From positions 1-64,000 of the forward strand of contig CADAGO010000008.1 in the NCBI GenBank assembly GCA_902787555.1: a DNA stretch of 64,000 nucleotides, written 5' to 3'. Source of the DNA: an uncultured Bacteroidales bacterium. GTDB lineage: Bacteria > Bacteroidota > Bacteroidia > Bacteroidales > Bacteroidaceae. Under the pieces are notes generated by a model. It did no database searches, was not told the DNA's origin, and worked only from the letters and a program-made list of their open reading frames with translations. Positions 16,056 through 24,179 of the stretch are shown piece by piece. Positions within the stretch are counted from its first letter, which is position 1; each line of letters opens with the position of its first letter. The translations under genes and the position numbers were made by a program.

Positions 16056-16526
16056 TCAGTGCTTCATTGCACGGTCCATTTCGCGCCGATCCTCCTTGTC
16101 TTTTAGGGTCTGACGCTTATCATATATCTTCTTTCCTTTAGCCAAAGCGACATCCAATTTGGCTAGTCCTTTCTCGTTGATATACAGTCGTGTCGGGACA
16201 ATAGTAAAGCCAGGATTCTTCGATTCTGCCTCGAGATTCCGCAGCTCTTTCCTATTGAGAAGCAACTTACGTTCGCGCCTTTCCGCATGGTTGTTGTACG
16301 ACCCTTGCAGATAGGTAGAGATATTCATGTTCTTCACCCAAAGCTCACCATGTATGAAGTAACAATAACTGTCGACGAGGCTGGCTTTGCCCATACGAAT
16401 TGACTTGATTTCCGTACCTGTCAGGACAATTCCGGCTGTGAGTATGTCGATGAACTCATAGTCGAACGAGGCGCGTTTGTTCTTTATATTGACTCGCTGT
16501 TGCTTACTGTTTGTTTTCTTTGCCAT
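16056..16526 (-). CDS. smpB: SsrA-binding protein SmpB
   Basis: SmpB carries tmRNA to stalled ribosomes. The 156-residue protein has the family's [43 protein letters not shown] N-terminal barrel (positions about 16-55), the middle segment [17 protein letters not shown], and the basic C-terminal tail ([22 protein letters not shown]) that enters the mRNA channel. It lies between the esterase gene (9-base gap) and metH (40-base gap) on one transcript. The tmRNA gene itself is not in the window. Confidence 0.97.
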   Translation of the reverse strand: MAKKTNSKQQRVNIKNKRASFDYEFIDILTAGIVLTGTEIKSIRMGKASLVDSYCYFIHGELWVKNMNISTYLQGSYNNHAERRERKLLLNRKELRNLEAESKNPGFTIVPTRLYINEKGLAKLDVALAKGKKIYDKRQTLKDKEDRREMDRAMKH

Positions 16527-16535
16527 AGTATGTTT

Positions 16536-17381
16536 TTATTCTTTTTTGAAACTTTGAGCGGCAAACGGAAGGCTAGTGCGAAGTGCCGAGGTCCAGTACC
16601 CCCATTCGTGGCCTCCGTTACGTACTCTCAGTTCGCAAGCAATACGTTTTCCCCTCATCAAACGGTAGTATTCCAGGTCTTGATCTAGTAGGAAATCGTC
16701 ATCACCTATATCTACAAACCACCGTACAGTCTTGAGTTTTTCTACCGCTTCTGCTGAGGCATTCCTGACATATTCTATAGCCGAAAGGTCATGAACTGCC
16801 TTGGAAACTGCAGTCTGATGGTCGTTAGGATTTACCTGAGTGTCCTGCGAAGTGAGCCAAGCACTCATAGCATAACATGATGAGAAAAGGTCGGGATGTC
16901 GCTGTGAATATACAGTGCATCCGCCACCGCCCATCGATAGTCCACTGACGGCTCTGTTAGCCTTGTCGCCTATGATTCGGTACTTCTTTTCCATCGCGGG
17001 CATCAGTTCTTTAAAGAAGAAATCTTCGTATGCCCAGCCCTCCATATTGAAGTATCCATTCCAGTCTCTTCGTGTATTTGGTCCGCCGGCATTTGGCATG
17101 ATGATGACCATAGGAGGGATATCTCCTTGGGATATCATTTCATCGGCTACGCTGTTAAGATGCCCCTTATCATTCCATGCACGATACGTATCGGTCAGGC
17201 CATGTAATAGGTACACTACTGGGTATTGTTTCTGTGGTTTCTGGTCGAACTCACTAGGGAGATATACATTGATTTTGACGGTTGCATTGAGCACTTTGCT
17301 CTTGATGCTGTCGGTCACAATACGGCTCCATGATGCCGTGGAAAGGCATAGAAGCGCCATGAGGATGCTTACTTTTTTCAT
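16536..17381 (-). CDS. Exported alpha/beta-hydrolase esterase (esterase D / antigen 85 type)
   Basis: The 281-residue protein starts with a signal peptide (MKKVSILMALLCLSTASWS). The fold is that of esterase D and carbohydrate acetyl/feruloyl esterases: YPVVYLLHGLTDTYRAW forms the oxyanion region, the nucleophile Ser is in GLSMGGGG, the acid is probably in DIGDDDFL and the His in GGHEWGYW. These enzymes often remove acyl or feruloyl groups from plant polysaccharides, which would suit a gut or rumen Prevotella, but the substrate cannot be told from sequence. It is co-transcribed with housekeeping genes rather than with a polysaccharide locus. Confidence 0.88.
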   Translation of the reverse strand: MKKVSILMALLCLSTASWSRIVTDSIKSKVLNATVKINVYLPSEFDQKPQKQYPVVYLLHGLTDTYRAWNDKGHLNSVADEMISQGDIPPMVIIMPNAGGPNTRRDWNGYFNMEGWAYEDFFFKELMPAMEKKYRIIGDKANRAVSGLSMGGGGCTVYSQRHPDLFSSCYAMSAWLTSQDTQVNPNDHQTAVSKAVHDLSAIEYVRNASAEAVEKLKTVRWFVDIGDDDFLLDQDLEYYRLMRGKRIACELRVRNGGHEWGYWTSALRTSLPFAAQSFKKE

Positions 17382-17391
17382 GTCGGATTTG

Positions 17392-17847
17392 TTATTTTTC
17401 TGTGAATGATTTATATTGTTCTACGATTTGCGGAGTGACACTCTCTTCATAGTCGTCGAGGTAGTCGTCTCCGTAGTCATTGAGTATCTCGAACTGCTCG
17501 TATTGAGCCATGAATTCCTCGTCACTTTTATCGGATTCCAGTTCCTTTCGGTGGGCTTTGTATTCCCTGGAAACATTGAAAAGTAACTGGCCAAACGGCT
17601 TCATTCCCCACTGCTTTTTCAGTAGCATTGGGAACGGACCAAGTAGTACGTATGGGCCATATCCGTTCTGTATCATCTGGATAAAACCCCCTTCCATCAC
17701 CTCGTCTCTCAGGTATCTGTAGGCGAGAAGACAATGCTCGTTCAGGGTCAGTCTGTCCATGTTGCTTTCGGTGAGTTCACCGCCTATTCGCGCCAGGATT
17801 GCGTCTGTTTCCGTGTTGAGGAATGTTACTGATTCGTCGTATGTCAT
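17392..17847 (-). CDS. DMP19-like (DUF4375) protein
   Basis: A 151-residue soluble protein with LTLNEHCLLAYRYLRDEVMEGGFIQMIQNGYG, followed by GPFPMLLKKQWG and an acidic C-terminus. The GGF.Q...NGYG pattern is that of DMP19 (DUF4375); the Neisseria protein DMP19 mimics DNA and binds an HTH repressor. The tail here (ILNDYGDDYLDDYEESV) is strongly acidic, which is compatible with DNA mimicry but not proof. It lies five bases after fbp and ten before the esterase gene. Confidence 0.75.
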   Translation of the reverse strand: MTYDESVTFLNTETDAILARIGGELTESNMDRLTLNEHCLLAYRYLRDEVMEGGFIQMIQNGYGPYVLLGPFPMLLKKQWGMKPFGQLLFNVSREYKAHRKELESDKSDEEFMAQYEQFEILNDYGDDYLDDYEESVTPQIVEQYKSFTEK

Positions 17848-17852
17848 ACTGC

Positions 17853-19862
17853 TTATTGTCTTTCTTTTATCCAGCCGTTGCGGTAGGCGAAGAGGAGTTT
17901 TTTCAGGTCCTCAACTATCTTCTGCAACTGCTTGCCTTTGTCTGTATCTTTTACGTACATTCGGTTCTCGTTCATCTCGACAATCTGTGTTGTACTGCGG
18001 ATGTCTTCCCCGCGTTTTATGGCCTCTTCTGCCGAGACAAACGGTTGGTGTTGAACGAGTTCCAGCCCCCGGGAATGGTATGTAAGCGTATAGCCTGCGA
18101 TACCTGTCTTGGGCTGATATGCCTTGGAGAATCCGCCGTCGATCACCAGGTGTTTGCCGTTCGCTTTGATAGGGGTTTCGCCCTTAATCGTACGTACTGG
18201 CACGTGCCCATTGATAATGTGTCGGTGGGTGCCTTCTACGCCGAAGTTGTCGAGAATCATATCCATTACCTGCTCGTTATCACTATATTTATAGTAGTAA
18301 CCTTTCTTCTCGGTATAGGTCGATTCATCTGCTATGAAGTATCGCTCGAAGGTAGTCATTCGGTCCTTATCGAACAGCGGACTGTCCTTGCCACACCATA
18401 GGTACCACAGGTAGTCTATGGCAAACTGTCGGCGCTCGCCTTTTATATCTTTGTTGAAGGCAGACAGTACCAGTCTGCCGGTCTTCTTCATAAGTTCTAT
18501 GCCCTTGTACGTCTTGCCTTGTATCTCCACTTCCTTAAGGCTTCCGTCCTTATTCAGCGGCACTGATGCATGGAACATCAGGTTGGAATTGGCTATGGCA
18601 TACATACCTCCATGCGACAGAAGACAATTGATGTGTCGGCGCAGTTTCTCACTCATTTTGAACGAATGAACCAGCTTGTCCATCAGCTCTTGCTCGTCAT
18701 TACTCAGGTCATAAGGGTGCTCTTCGTCGATGGTCGGCAGGTAGGTGTCGAGTAGGGGATAGGCCTTGCCATTCAGCACGATTGTCCCGTCTTTCTTATT
18801 AATAAGGTGTAGCAGATTGCGGTCGGACATGCCGAATTCCGGGCGGCGGTTGATTATCTTTGCCTCCTCCTTAAACTGGATGATTGTGATGGCTTTATGC
18901 ATCATTGTCATGAGCCGAAGGGTCTGTTTGTCTTCCTGAACTTCCTCATGAAGATTGACCACTTTGAACTGCTCGCACGGGTCGTCCTTATAGGTGTACA
19001 TGGCAAATGTTGCCAGCGGTAGCAGGTTGATTCCATAGCCGTCTTCCAGTGTACTTAGGTTACCATATCGCAGCGTCATACGTAGCACATTGCAGATGCA
19101 AGCCCTATTGCCTGCCGCTGCGCCAAACCAGTCGATGTCGTGGTTTCCCCATACGATGTCGAAGTGATGATACCCCATCAGCGTGTCCATAATCAGGTGC
19201 GCTCCCGGACCGCGGTCGAATATGTCGCCCAGCAGATGAAGCCTATCTATTGCCAACCGTTGTATCAGCCTACATAACTCAATGATGAATGCGTCGGCGC
19301 GGTCCGTTTCAATAATCGTTTCCACGATTCTTCGGTAGTATTCATACTTCTTATCCCTAGTCCCGTTGGCAGGTTCATGCAGTAGTTCCTCGATGATATA
19401 GTCAAACTGTTCGGGGAGCGCTTTCCTAATCTTCGACCTCGTATATTTGCTCGAAACCTCGCGGCACACCTGTATTAGTTGGTGTAGCGTCGTCATATAG
19501 AAGTCGGTCATATCACGCCCACCTGCCTTGGCCTTAATCAACTGCAGTTTCTGCTCAGGATAATAGATAAGTGTACACAACTCCCTTGACTCTTTCTTCG
19601 AAAGTTCCTCGCCGAATATCTCGCTTACCTTACGCTTTACGTACCCAGAAGCATTCCTCAACACATGGTTGAATGCATCGCTTTCGCCATGCGGATCACT
19701 GATGAAATGCTCCGTAGGCTTAGGCAGATTCAGTATCGCTTCAAGGTTGATTATCTCCGTCGAAGCATCGGCAATAGTAGGGTAGGACTGCGACAAAAGC
19801 TGCAAGTAACGCATATCGTCCTTGATTTCATCCTCTGTATATTTCATGTCCTTCGTTTTCAT
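17853..19862 (-). CDS. fbp: Fructose-1,6-bisphosphatase, class III
   Basis: Gluconeogenic phosphatase of the calcineurin-like (Firmicutes) class. The 669-residue length is typical. Metal-binding motifs appear in order: FISDPHGESDAF, LLGDIFDRGPGAHLIMD, VWGNHDIDWFGAAAGN and, further on, the LLSHGGMYA and INGHVPV histidines. An ATG at 19844 (MKYTEDEIKDDM) is an equally good start. It is the first gene of a five-gene unit with the promoter at 19888-19918. Bacteroidota use this class in place of the E. coli type. Confidence 0.96.
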   Translation of the reverse strand: MKTKDMKYTEDEIKDDMRYLQLLSQSYPTIADASTEIINLEAILNLPKPTEHFISDPHGESDAFNHVLRNASGYVKRKVSEIFGEELSKKESRELCTLIYYPEQKLQLIKAKAGGRDMTDFYMTTLHQLIQVCREVSSKYTRSKIRKALPEQFDYIIEELLHEPANGTRDKKYEYYRRIVETIIETDRADAFIIELCRLIQRLAIDRLHLLGDIFDRGPGAHLIMDTLMGYHHFDIVWGNHDIDWFGAAAGNRACICNVLRMTLRYGNLSTLEDGYGINLLPLATFAMYTYKDDPCEQFKVVNLHEEVQEDKQTLRLMTMMHKAITIIQFKEEAKIINRRPEFGMSDRNLLHLINKKDGTIVLNGKAYPLLDTYLPTIDEEHPYDLSNDEQELMDKLVHSFKMSEKLRRHINCLLSHGGMYAIANSNLMFHASVPLNKDGSLKEVEIQGKTYKGIELMKKTGRLVLSAFNKDIKGERRQFAIDYLWYLWCGKDSPLFDKDRMTTFERYFIADESTYTEKKGYYYKYSDNEQVMDMILDNFGVEGTHRHIINGHVPVRTIKGETPIKANGKHLVIDGGFSKAYQPKTGIAGYTLTYHSRGLELVQHQPFVSAEEAIKRGEDIRSTTQIVEMNENRMYVKDTDKGKQLQKIVEDLKKLLFAYRNGWIKERQ

Positions 19863-19887
19863 TACTTCTATATCTCTGTTTATACTG

Positions 19888-19918
19888 CAAAGGTACGAAA
19901 TAATTCGCTAAGCGCAAA
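19888..19918 (-). promoter_or_regulatory. Promoter of the fbp unit
   Basis: Minus-strand TTTG (19915-19918), 19 bases, TACCTTTG (19888-19895). Confidence 0.85.
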
Positions 19919-20070
19919 GTGCTATACCTCAATAAATTCAAATATACTTGATTTATGTTAGGCTTAAGTGCATTTTTGATAATTATTTGAGGGTGTGAAC
20001 TGTTATGTGCTAATGAATATGAAGATGAAGGAGAATTGAGGATATCGTATTGGTTTGATGATAATAGAAT

Positions 20071-20107
20071 TTCGGGAGGATGTCGCCAACGAGCGTATCC
20101 TCCCGAA
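20071..20107 (-). terminator. Terminator after the TPR/HTH regulator gene
   Basis: TTCGGGAGGAT (20071-20081) and ATCCTCCCGAA (20097-20107) pair perfectly over 11 bp around a 15-base loop; the minus strand continues AATTCTATTATC. The remaining bases between fbp and this hairpin hold the fbp promoter and otherwise nothing I recognise. Confidence 0.65.
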
Positions 20108-20158
20108 TATATTGTCCTTCAACTGCCTTATTCTCATGTTTCCGCACCCACATCCACA

Positions 20159-21607
20159 TCACAACGACATGATATACCTATCCCAATCCTTCGCCGAACC
20201 ACGCCCATTGAACACCTTCTTCTGCATCCTTTGGCGCGCCTGACTCACATTACTTCTGCTTGTAGCCATAAGCGTCGATATCTCCGAAGGCGATACCCCC
20301 ATCTTTATCAGAATACATATCCTATACTCCTGCTCCGAGAACTGATATACCTCATTCAACCGCTCCCTGAACCCTGGCATCTTCTCCGCCACCTTCACCT
20401 CAATCTCCTGCCATTCCTTCTCCTTCAACGTCTTCTCGTTCCGCACATTTCTCCTGATCATCTCATCCGTTTCACTATCATAAAACTGCCGCTTCACAGC
20501 ATTCACCGTACCCATCTCCTCATACAGTTTCCTCCTCTCCTTCAGCTGCCTTCTCACCATCCAAACTGCACCCAAAGCCACCACCAATACACACCCGATG
20601 ATCATCCAAATCAATGCCTTTCTCTTCTCGTTCTCCCTGCTAAGCTCCACATTCCGGTTATTCAAAAGGTCGCTCTTCAACTGCTCATTCATCCTCAAAA
20701 CCTTCATCGTTACCAACGTCTTCTTCTCATCACTCACCGACGAATCCCCCTTAGCTTCCATGCCCCTCATACTCTCTATTGCCTCCTCACAAATCCTGAT
20801 GCCAAGCGTGTCACTGTCTTGCTGACAGTAGAACAAAGCCAACTCTCCCATCTGCTGCGCATCAGCTATCAATCCATTCCGCAAATACATCACTCCCATC
20901 TGCGCATATATCCTGCTCCGCACATGATTCGATATATGTTCACTGTCCTTCATCAGTGCCTTTTGGTAATACATCAGCGCCTTATCCCCGTTCAACAACT
21001 CCCCGTTTGTCCGCCCCGCATAGTAGTATACCTCCGCCAACAAACCGCACTCCACATGCCCCTCATAATACTCCACACTCCGCTGAATCAACGAATCACC
21101 CCGCAGCACATCACCATACCTCTCCATCCATTCACCCCTCACCATCTCCTTATCTAATACAATCGAATCTTTCTCCGAAACCAGTACCTTCCCCTGCTCC
21201 GTAACTAACACTCCTTTTCCCCCCAGATCTCTTTCTTTTCCATCCTCCGAAGCCTCAGACTCCATATCCTCATTCCTAACCATTTCCTCTCCCGCATTCA
21301 TAGGATCCTTCCCTCCAATCGTCACGCTTTCCTCTCCCGCATTCACTGAATCTCTCCCCAGCAACATCCGCAGTTTATGTGCCTTATCAGCAGCCTTTGT
21401 CAGCACCAAACCATACAAAGCCCTCTCCTCATCCGATGCCTCTTTCTCATCCATCACAGTATTCATCTCCAACAACAACTCCAGCACACTGTCCGGATTA
21501 GCATCTACCGATCCGTTCAGCTCATACAGTGCATCCAGCCGGTTGTTACTATCACAACCGACACCCAACATAACGATGATAACCAATGCGGCAAAAAGTC
21601 TTCTCAT
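20159..21607 (-). CDS. Membrane-anchored TPR/HTH transcription regulator
   Basis: The 482-residue protein begins with a lipoprotein-like signal (MRRLFAALVIIVMLGVGC). TPR-like helices follow (about 30-80 and 175-270, e.g. GDKALMYYQKALMKDSEHI), then one membrane helix (about 325-345, IWMIIGCVLVVALGAVWMV), a basic linker and a C-terminal DNA-binding domain (about 405-482) with YRICILIKMGVSPSEISTLM and SNVSQARQRMQKKVF. It shares this C-terminus with the regulator at 3027-4052. Residues about 83-165 are an acidic, repetitive insertion (NAGEE twice) that breaks the TPR array. It likely couples a periplasmic signal to transcription from the membrane. An inverted repeat (21671-21695) precedes its promoter. 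Confidence 0.8.
   Translation of the reverse strand: MRRLFAALVIIVMLGVGCDSNNRLDALYELNGSVDANPDSVLELLLEMNTVMDEKEASDEERALYGLVLTKAADKAHKLRMLLGRDSVNAGEESVTIGGKDPMNAGEEMVRNEDMESEASEDGKERDLGGKGVLVTEQGKVLVSEKDSIVLDKEMVRGEWMERYGDVLRGDSLIQRSVEYYEGHVECGLLAEVYYYAGRTNGELLNGDKALMYYQKALMKDSEHISNHVRSRIYAQMGVMYLRNGLIADAQQMGELALFYCQQDSDTLGIRICEEAIESMRGMEAKGDSSVSDEKKTLVTMKVLRMNEQLKSDLLNNRNVELSRENEKRKALIWMIIGCVLVVALGAVWMVRRQLKERRKLYEEMGTVNAVKRQFYDSETDEMIRRNVRNEKTLKEKEWQEIEVKVAEKMPGFRERLNEVYQFSEQEYRICILIKMGVSPSEISTLMATSRSNVSQARQRMQKKVFNGRGSAKDWDRYIMSL
21283..21345. repeat. Direct repeat inside the TPR/HTH regulator gene
   Basis: The 18-base string TTTCCTCTCCCGCATTCA occurs at 21283-21300 and 21328-21345, 45 bases (15 codons) apart. 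It encodes the doubled NAGEE segment of the acidic insertion. Confidence 0.75.
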
Positions 21608-21670
21608 GTCCTATCTGCTTTATCTTTTCCCTCTTATCAATGCAAAATTACGAATAATATTCCAATTCAC

Positions 21671-21695
21671 AATGCAATTAACAAGAAATTGCATT
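21671..21695. promoter_or_regulatory. Inverted repeat upstream of the TPR/HTH regulator promoter
   Basis: AATGCAATT (21671-21679) and AATTGCATT (21687-21695) are exact reverse complements around seven bases. The ATGCAA core is also the core of the operators at 2923-2969 and 4054-4098, which control a paralogous regulator. Confidence 0.55.
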
Positions 21696-21821
21696 AAATA
21701 CCAGAAAAAAGTATCAAAACCACACAAAAAAAATGAACGCACATTCACATGTACGTCCACCCAAAAAAACAACAATTATAAAAAAGTTTACTACTTATTA
21801 ATATCTTATCTGTTTATTTAA

Positions 21822-21905
21822 TCTCACCTTTTCATCACCCCTTCATCTATCCTCTTCATCCCATTATCATCTACCTTACTTCCTCACCACTATCTGTCAT
21901 CTCTC
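21822..21905. repeat. C/T-rich CATC low-complexity tract
   Basis: About 85 bases of strand-biased pyrimidine sequence built from TTCATC, CATCCC and CTCATC units. A very similar tract lies in frame in the MFS gene at 30652-30735. Confidence 0.55.
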
Positions 21906-21912
21906 CCCGCCG

Positions 21913-22539
21913 TCATCTATTCTGATTCTGTGGAGGTCCGAACTGTGGGAATTGTCCAAACTGTGGGAATTGTCCTCTGTTTGTATTACCATTATTAGGC
22001 ATTCCCTGCCAACCACCTCTTTGGTTGTTCTGCATTCCTTGTCCAGGCCAACCACCACCTCTTTGGTTGTTATTCTGCTGGAATGTTGGGGCAAATCGTC
22101 GTAAGGCTTCCATGTTATATCTCGAGAGAGCCATTCTTACCTTGTATATTTGTTTCCAAGAAAGAATGCTATTGAACTTCTTGTAATAAGTCTGCTCTAT
22201 TTTTCTGCTTTCAACCTCGAGATTAATGGATCTTGTGATAATCTGTTCATAATCGGCTTCGGTCTTTGCATTGAATCCCTTAGCCATGATTTGTTGCATC
22301 TTTCCGTTGACTTCTCTCTGCTTGTTCATCATCTCATGCATCAAAGGGAAGAAGTTCTTACATTCCTCGTCATTCAGTCCAGCCTCTCTCTTTACAAAAT
22401 CCTCCAAACCTTTGTTAAATGCCTCGGGTGAGAAGAATTGCCTTTGATTCTGCTGACTTTGATTCCTTTGACCATTTTGCTGCGCGTAGCTTGCGGTAAG
22501 TGCGCACAGACAGATGATGATGGCATAAATCCGTCTCAT
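21913..22539 (-). CDS. Exported LTXXQ/Spy-like protein with Gly/Asn/Gln-rich tail
   Basis: The 208-residue protein has a signal peptide (MRRIYAIIICLCALTASYA). Residues about 35-145 are helical with the pattern of CpxP/Spy relatives: FVKREAGLNDEECKNFFPLMHEMMNKQREVNGKM, then YYKKFNSILSWKQIYKVRMALSRY, which matches the LT..Q-type repeats. Spy and CpxP are periplasmic chaperone or stress sensors. The last 55 residues are a disordered tail of QNNNQRGGGW and FPQFGQFPQFG repeats. It is the third gene after an ECF sigma and an anti-sigma-like gene, which fits an envelope-stress unit. Confidence 0.75.
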   Translation of the reverse strand: MRRIYAIIICLCALTASYAQQNGQRNQSQQNQRQFFSPEAFNKGLEDFVKREAGLNDEECKNFFPLMHEMMNKQREVNGKMQQIMAKGFNAKTEADYEQIITRSINLEVESRKIEQTYYKKFNSILSWKQIYKVRMALSRYNMEALRRFAPTFQQNNNQRGGGWPGQGMQNNQRGGWQGMPNNGNTNRGQFPQFGQFPQFGPPQNQNR

Positions 22540-22553
22540 GTCAACTCTCTTTA

Positions 22554-22928
22554 TTAATAACCAGTTCCTGACAGGTAGTTATATACGTCGTTATAATCTA
22601 CCATCGCATAATTGAGCGCATCTTCCTGATATGATTCCTCATACGAAGTCTCAACCGTTGTCATCTTGCTCATCAACTGAGAACTGTCGTCGTGGTTCGA
22701 TTTGTTGAACACATTAACGCATACTATTGCGCCAACCATGCATGCAGCAACCAAACCCGACCATTGCATCCAATGGCTCCTCTTCTTTGGAGCTATGCTG
22801 ATGATTTTCGTTTCTTCTGCTGGTATATTCTCCATAATCCTTGCCGTCAGGTTATCGAAATAGCCTTCTGGTACAGTGAACGGAGTTTTTCTACCGCATC
22901 TGTCAATAATATGTTTTTCTCCTTTCAT
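22554..22928 (-). CDS. Anti-sigma-like single-pass membrane protein
   Basis: The 124-residue protein has a cytoplasmic N-terminus with FTVPEGYFDNLTARIMENIP, a motif common in Bacteroidota proteins that follow ECF sigma genes, then a membrane helix (about residues 57-73, WSGLVAACMVGAIVCVNVF) and a short acidic periplasmic tail. It lies between the sigma gene (50-base gap) and the LTXXQ-like gene (14-base gap). A role in holding the sigma factor at the membrane is inferred from order and topology. Confidence 0.75.
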   Translation of the reverse strand: MKGEKHIIDRCGRKTPFTVPEGYFDNLTARIMENIPAEETKIISIAPKKRSHWMQWSGLVAACMVGAIVCVNVFNKSNHDDSSQLMSKMTTVETSYEESYQEDALNYAMVDYNDVYNYLSGTGY

Positions 22929-22978
22929 AGCTTATGATACTTAATTACACCTATATGACTAAAAACAATCAGAAAGGT

Positions 22979-23524
22979 TTAATCTCTATTATTAAAATAT
23001 TCTTCAATTTTTTTTACTGCTAGATGGAACGAGGCTTTGAGAGCTCCAATACTTGTTCCTGTGATCTGCGACATTTCCTCATATTTCATTTCTTCGAAAT
23101 ACTTCATGTTGAACACTGCCTTTTGTTTGTCAGGAAGTGAGTTGATTGCTTCTTGCAGCATGAGTTGTGTTTCGTCGCCGTCGAAATAAGGATCGCTTTC
23201 GAGGGATTCCACGGTCATCGCGTTTAGGTCATCGATTGACAATTGCTCTCGTTTGTGATTCAGGAATGTGAGGCTTTCGTTGTAGGCTATCTTGTAAAGC
23301 CAGGTTGAGAGTTTGGATTCTCCTCTGAATGTGGTAATGTTTGTCCACGCCTTGATGAATGTATTTTGAAGAACGTCATCTGCATCTTCGTGGTCAACGA
23401 CTAATCGACGTATTTGCCAGTAAAGTGGTTGGCTATAATGATTGACAATTTCTTCGAATGCTCTTGTCTGTGTTTTTGGATTTTGCAGTCGAATTAATGT
23501 CTCTTCTTCGTTGTACTTGCTCAT
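22979..23524 (-). CDS. ECF-type RNA polymerase sigma factor
   Basis: The 181-residue protein has region 2 (about 20-90; HYSQPLYWQIRRLVVDHEDADDVLQNTFIKAW and STWLYKIAYNESLTFLNHK) and region 4 (about 120-178; INSLPDKQKAVFNMKYFEEMKYEEMSQITG followed by ALKASFHLAVKKIEEYF). It leads the sigma / anti-sigma-like / LTXXQ-like unit. It is not closely similar to the sigma factor at 474-1040. No clear housekeeping promoter precedes it, so autoregulation is possible. Confidence 0.95.
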   Translation of the reverse strand: MSKYNEEETLIRLQNPKTQTRAFEEIVNHYSQPLYWQIRRLVVDHEDADDVLQNTFIKAWTNITTFRGESKLSTWLYKIAYNESLTFLNHKREQLSIDDLNAMTVESLESDPYFDGDETQLMLQEAINSLPDKQKAVFNMKYFEEMKYEEMSQITGTSIGALKASFHLAVKKIEEYFNNRD

Positions 23525-23634
23525 CGTTGCCTATAGCGTAGAGATCACCTGTTGTGGAGTTTGCTTTTTCAAAGCATAGGTTAAAAGATTTGGTTCTCGT
23601 TTCCGGACAGGAACCTCAAGGTTTATTAGGGGTG

Positions 23635-23961
23635 TTATTTCAAATAGCACTTCCTAACAGTCTTGCCAACTTTCAGGATATAGCATCCTTTGGGCAGAGA
23701 AGCGATTTCTATCACTTTATCAGCGCTGTCTATTCTGATGGAATTGACTTTTACGCCTGCCAGATTATAAATCTCAAGTATTTGTTTCTCTGCATTCTTG
23801 ACGTGTATCGCTGATTCGCTGACTGTGATTGATACTGCTTGTTGCTCTGCCTCAATTTGCGTTTTCTCAGTCTGTACTTTTTGCACATCCTGAGCTTGTG
23901 CTGATTGGTGAGTTGCAAACAGCATTGTTAGAGTCAATAATATGAGTATTTTTTTATTCAT
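23635..23961 (-). CDS. Small exported protein consisting of a sorting-domain-like module
   Basis: The start at 23961 gives a signal peptide (MNKKILILLTLTMLFATHQSAQA) directly after a strong promoter; the longer frame overlaps that promoter. After a short Gln/Glu linker, residues about 48-108 (AIHVKNAEKQILEIYNLAGVKVNSI ... LPKGCYILKVGKTVRKCYLK) look like the C-terminal beta-sandwich sorting domain found on type IX-secreted or DUF6383-type proteins, where it is normally fused to a large passenger. Here it stands alone on 108 residues. Whether it is a real secreted mini-protein, a remnant, or a regulator of sorting cannot be told. Confidence 0.7.
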   Translation of the reverse strand: MNKKILILLTLTMLFATHQSAQAQDVQKVQTEKTQIEAEQQAVSITVSESAIHVKNAEKQILEIYNLAGVKVNSIRIDSADKVIEIASLPKGCYILKVGKTVRKCYLK

Positions 23962-23987
23962 ACGCAGCGCATTTTTACTTTTCGTCG

Positions 23988-24019
23988 CAAAATTACAATT
24001 AGTTTTTGAATCTTGCAAA
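23988..24019 (-). promoter_or_regulatory. Promoter of the small exported protein gene
   Basis: Minus-strand TTTG (24016-24019), 20 bases, TAATTTTG (23988-23995), giving a leader of about 20 bases. Confidence 0.8.
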
Positions 24020-24126
24020 TATTTTTCCTACTTTTTTCAAACTTTTTTCTTTACAGGGCCAGTTTTAACAGTTTTTATGCCTTTTTCTAGTAGTTTGATG
24101 ACAACAGGGCTTTAGTAATAAAAAAT

Positions 24127-24153
24127 AAGGTGCACTTCGGAATAGTACACCTT
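24127..24153 (-). terminator. rpsA terminator
   Basis: AAGGTG/CACCTT and ACT/AGT stems separated by one mismatch. On the minus strand the hairpin is followed by ATTTTTTATT. It lies 26 bases after the rpsA stop codon. Confidence 0.8.
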
Positions 24154-24179
24154 ATCATATTATAAAGGGGCAGATTGAC

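Larger units (their letters stand above)
21608..21912. promoter_or_regulatory. Intergenic region with the regulator promoter and a C/T-rich tract
   Basis: On the minus strand a -7 box TAATTTTG lies at 21643-21650, with only ATTG near the -33 position. An inverted repeat at 21671-21695 sits just upstream of it. From 21690 to 21820 the DNA is A-rich and unremarkable. From 21822 to 21905 the plus strand is almost pure pyrimidine with repeated CATC. No gene is seen. Confidence 0.6.

Noticed and set aside
13322..16060. A cobalamin riboswitch controlling metH
   Set aside because: metH starts 40 bases after smpB inside an operon, leaving no room for such a leader; none was seen before fbp either.
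20036..21157. A 373-codon plus-strand frame rich in His, Pro, Leu and Ser
   Set aside because: It is antisense to the TPR/HTH regulator, has the composition of a mirror frame, and no family is recognisable; the minus-strand gene has a signal, membrane helix and HTH.
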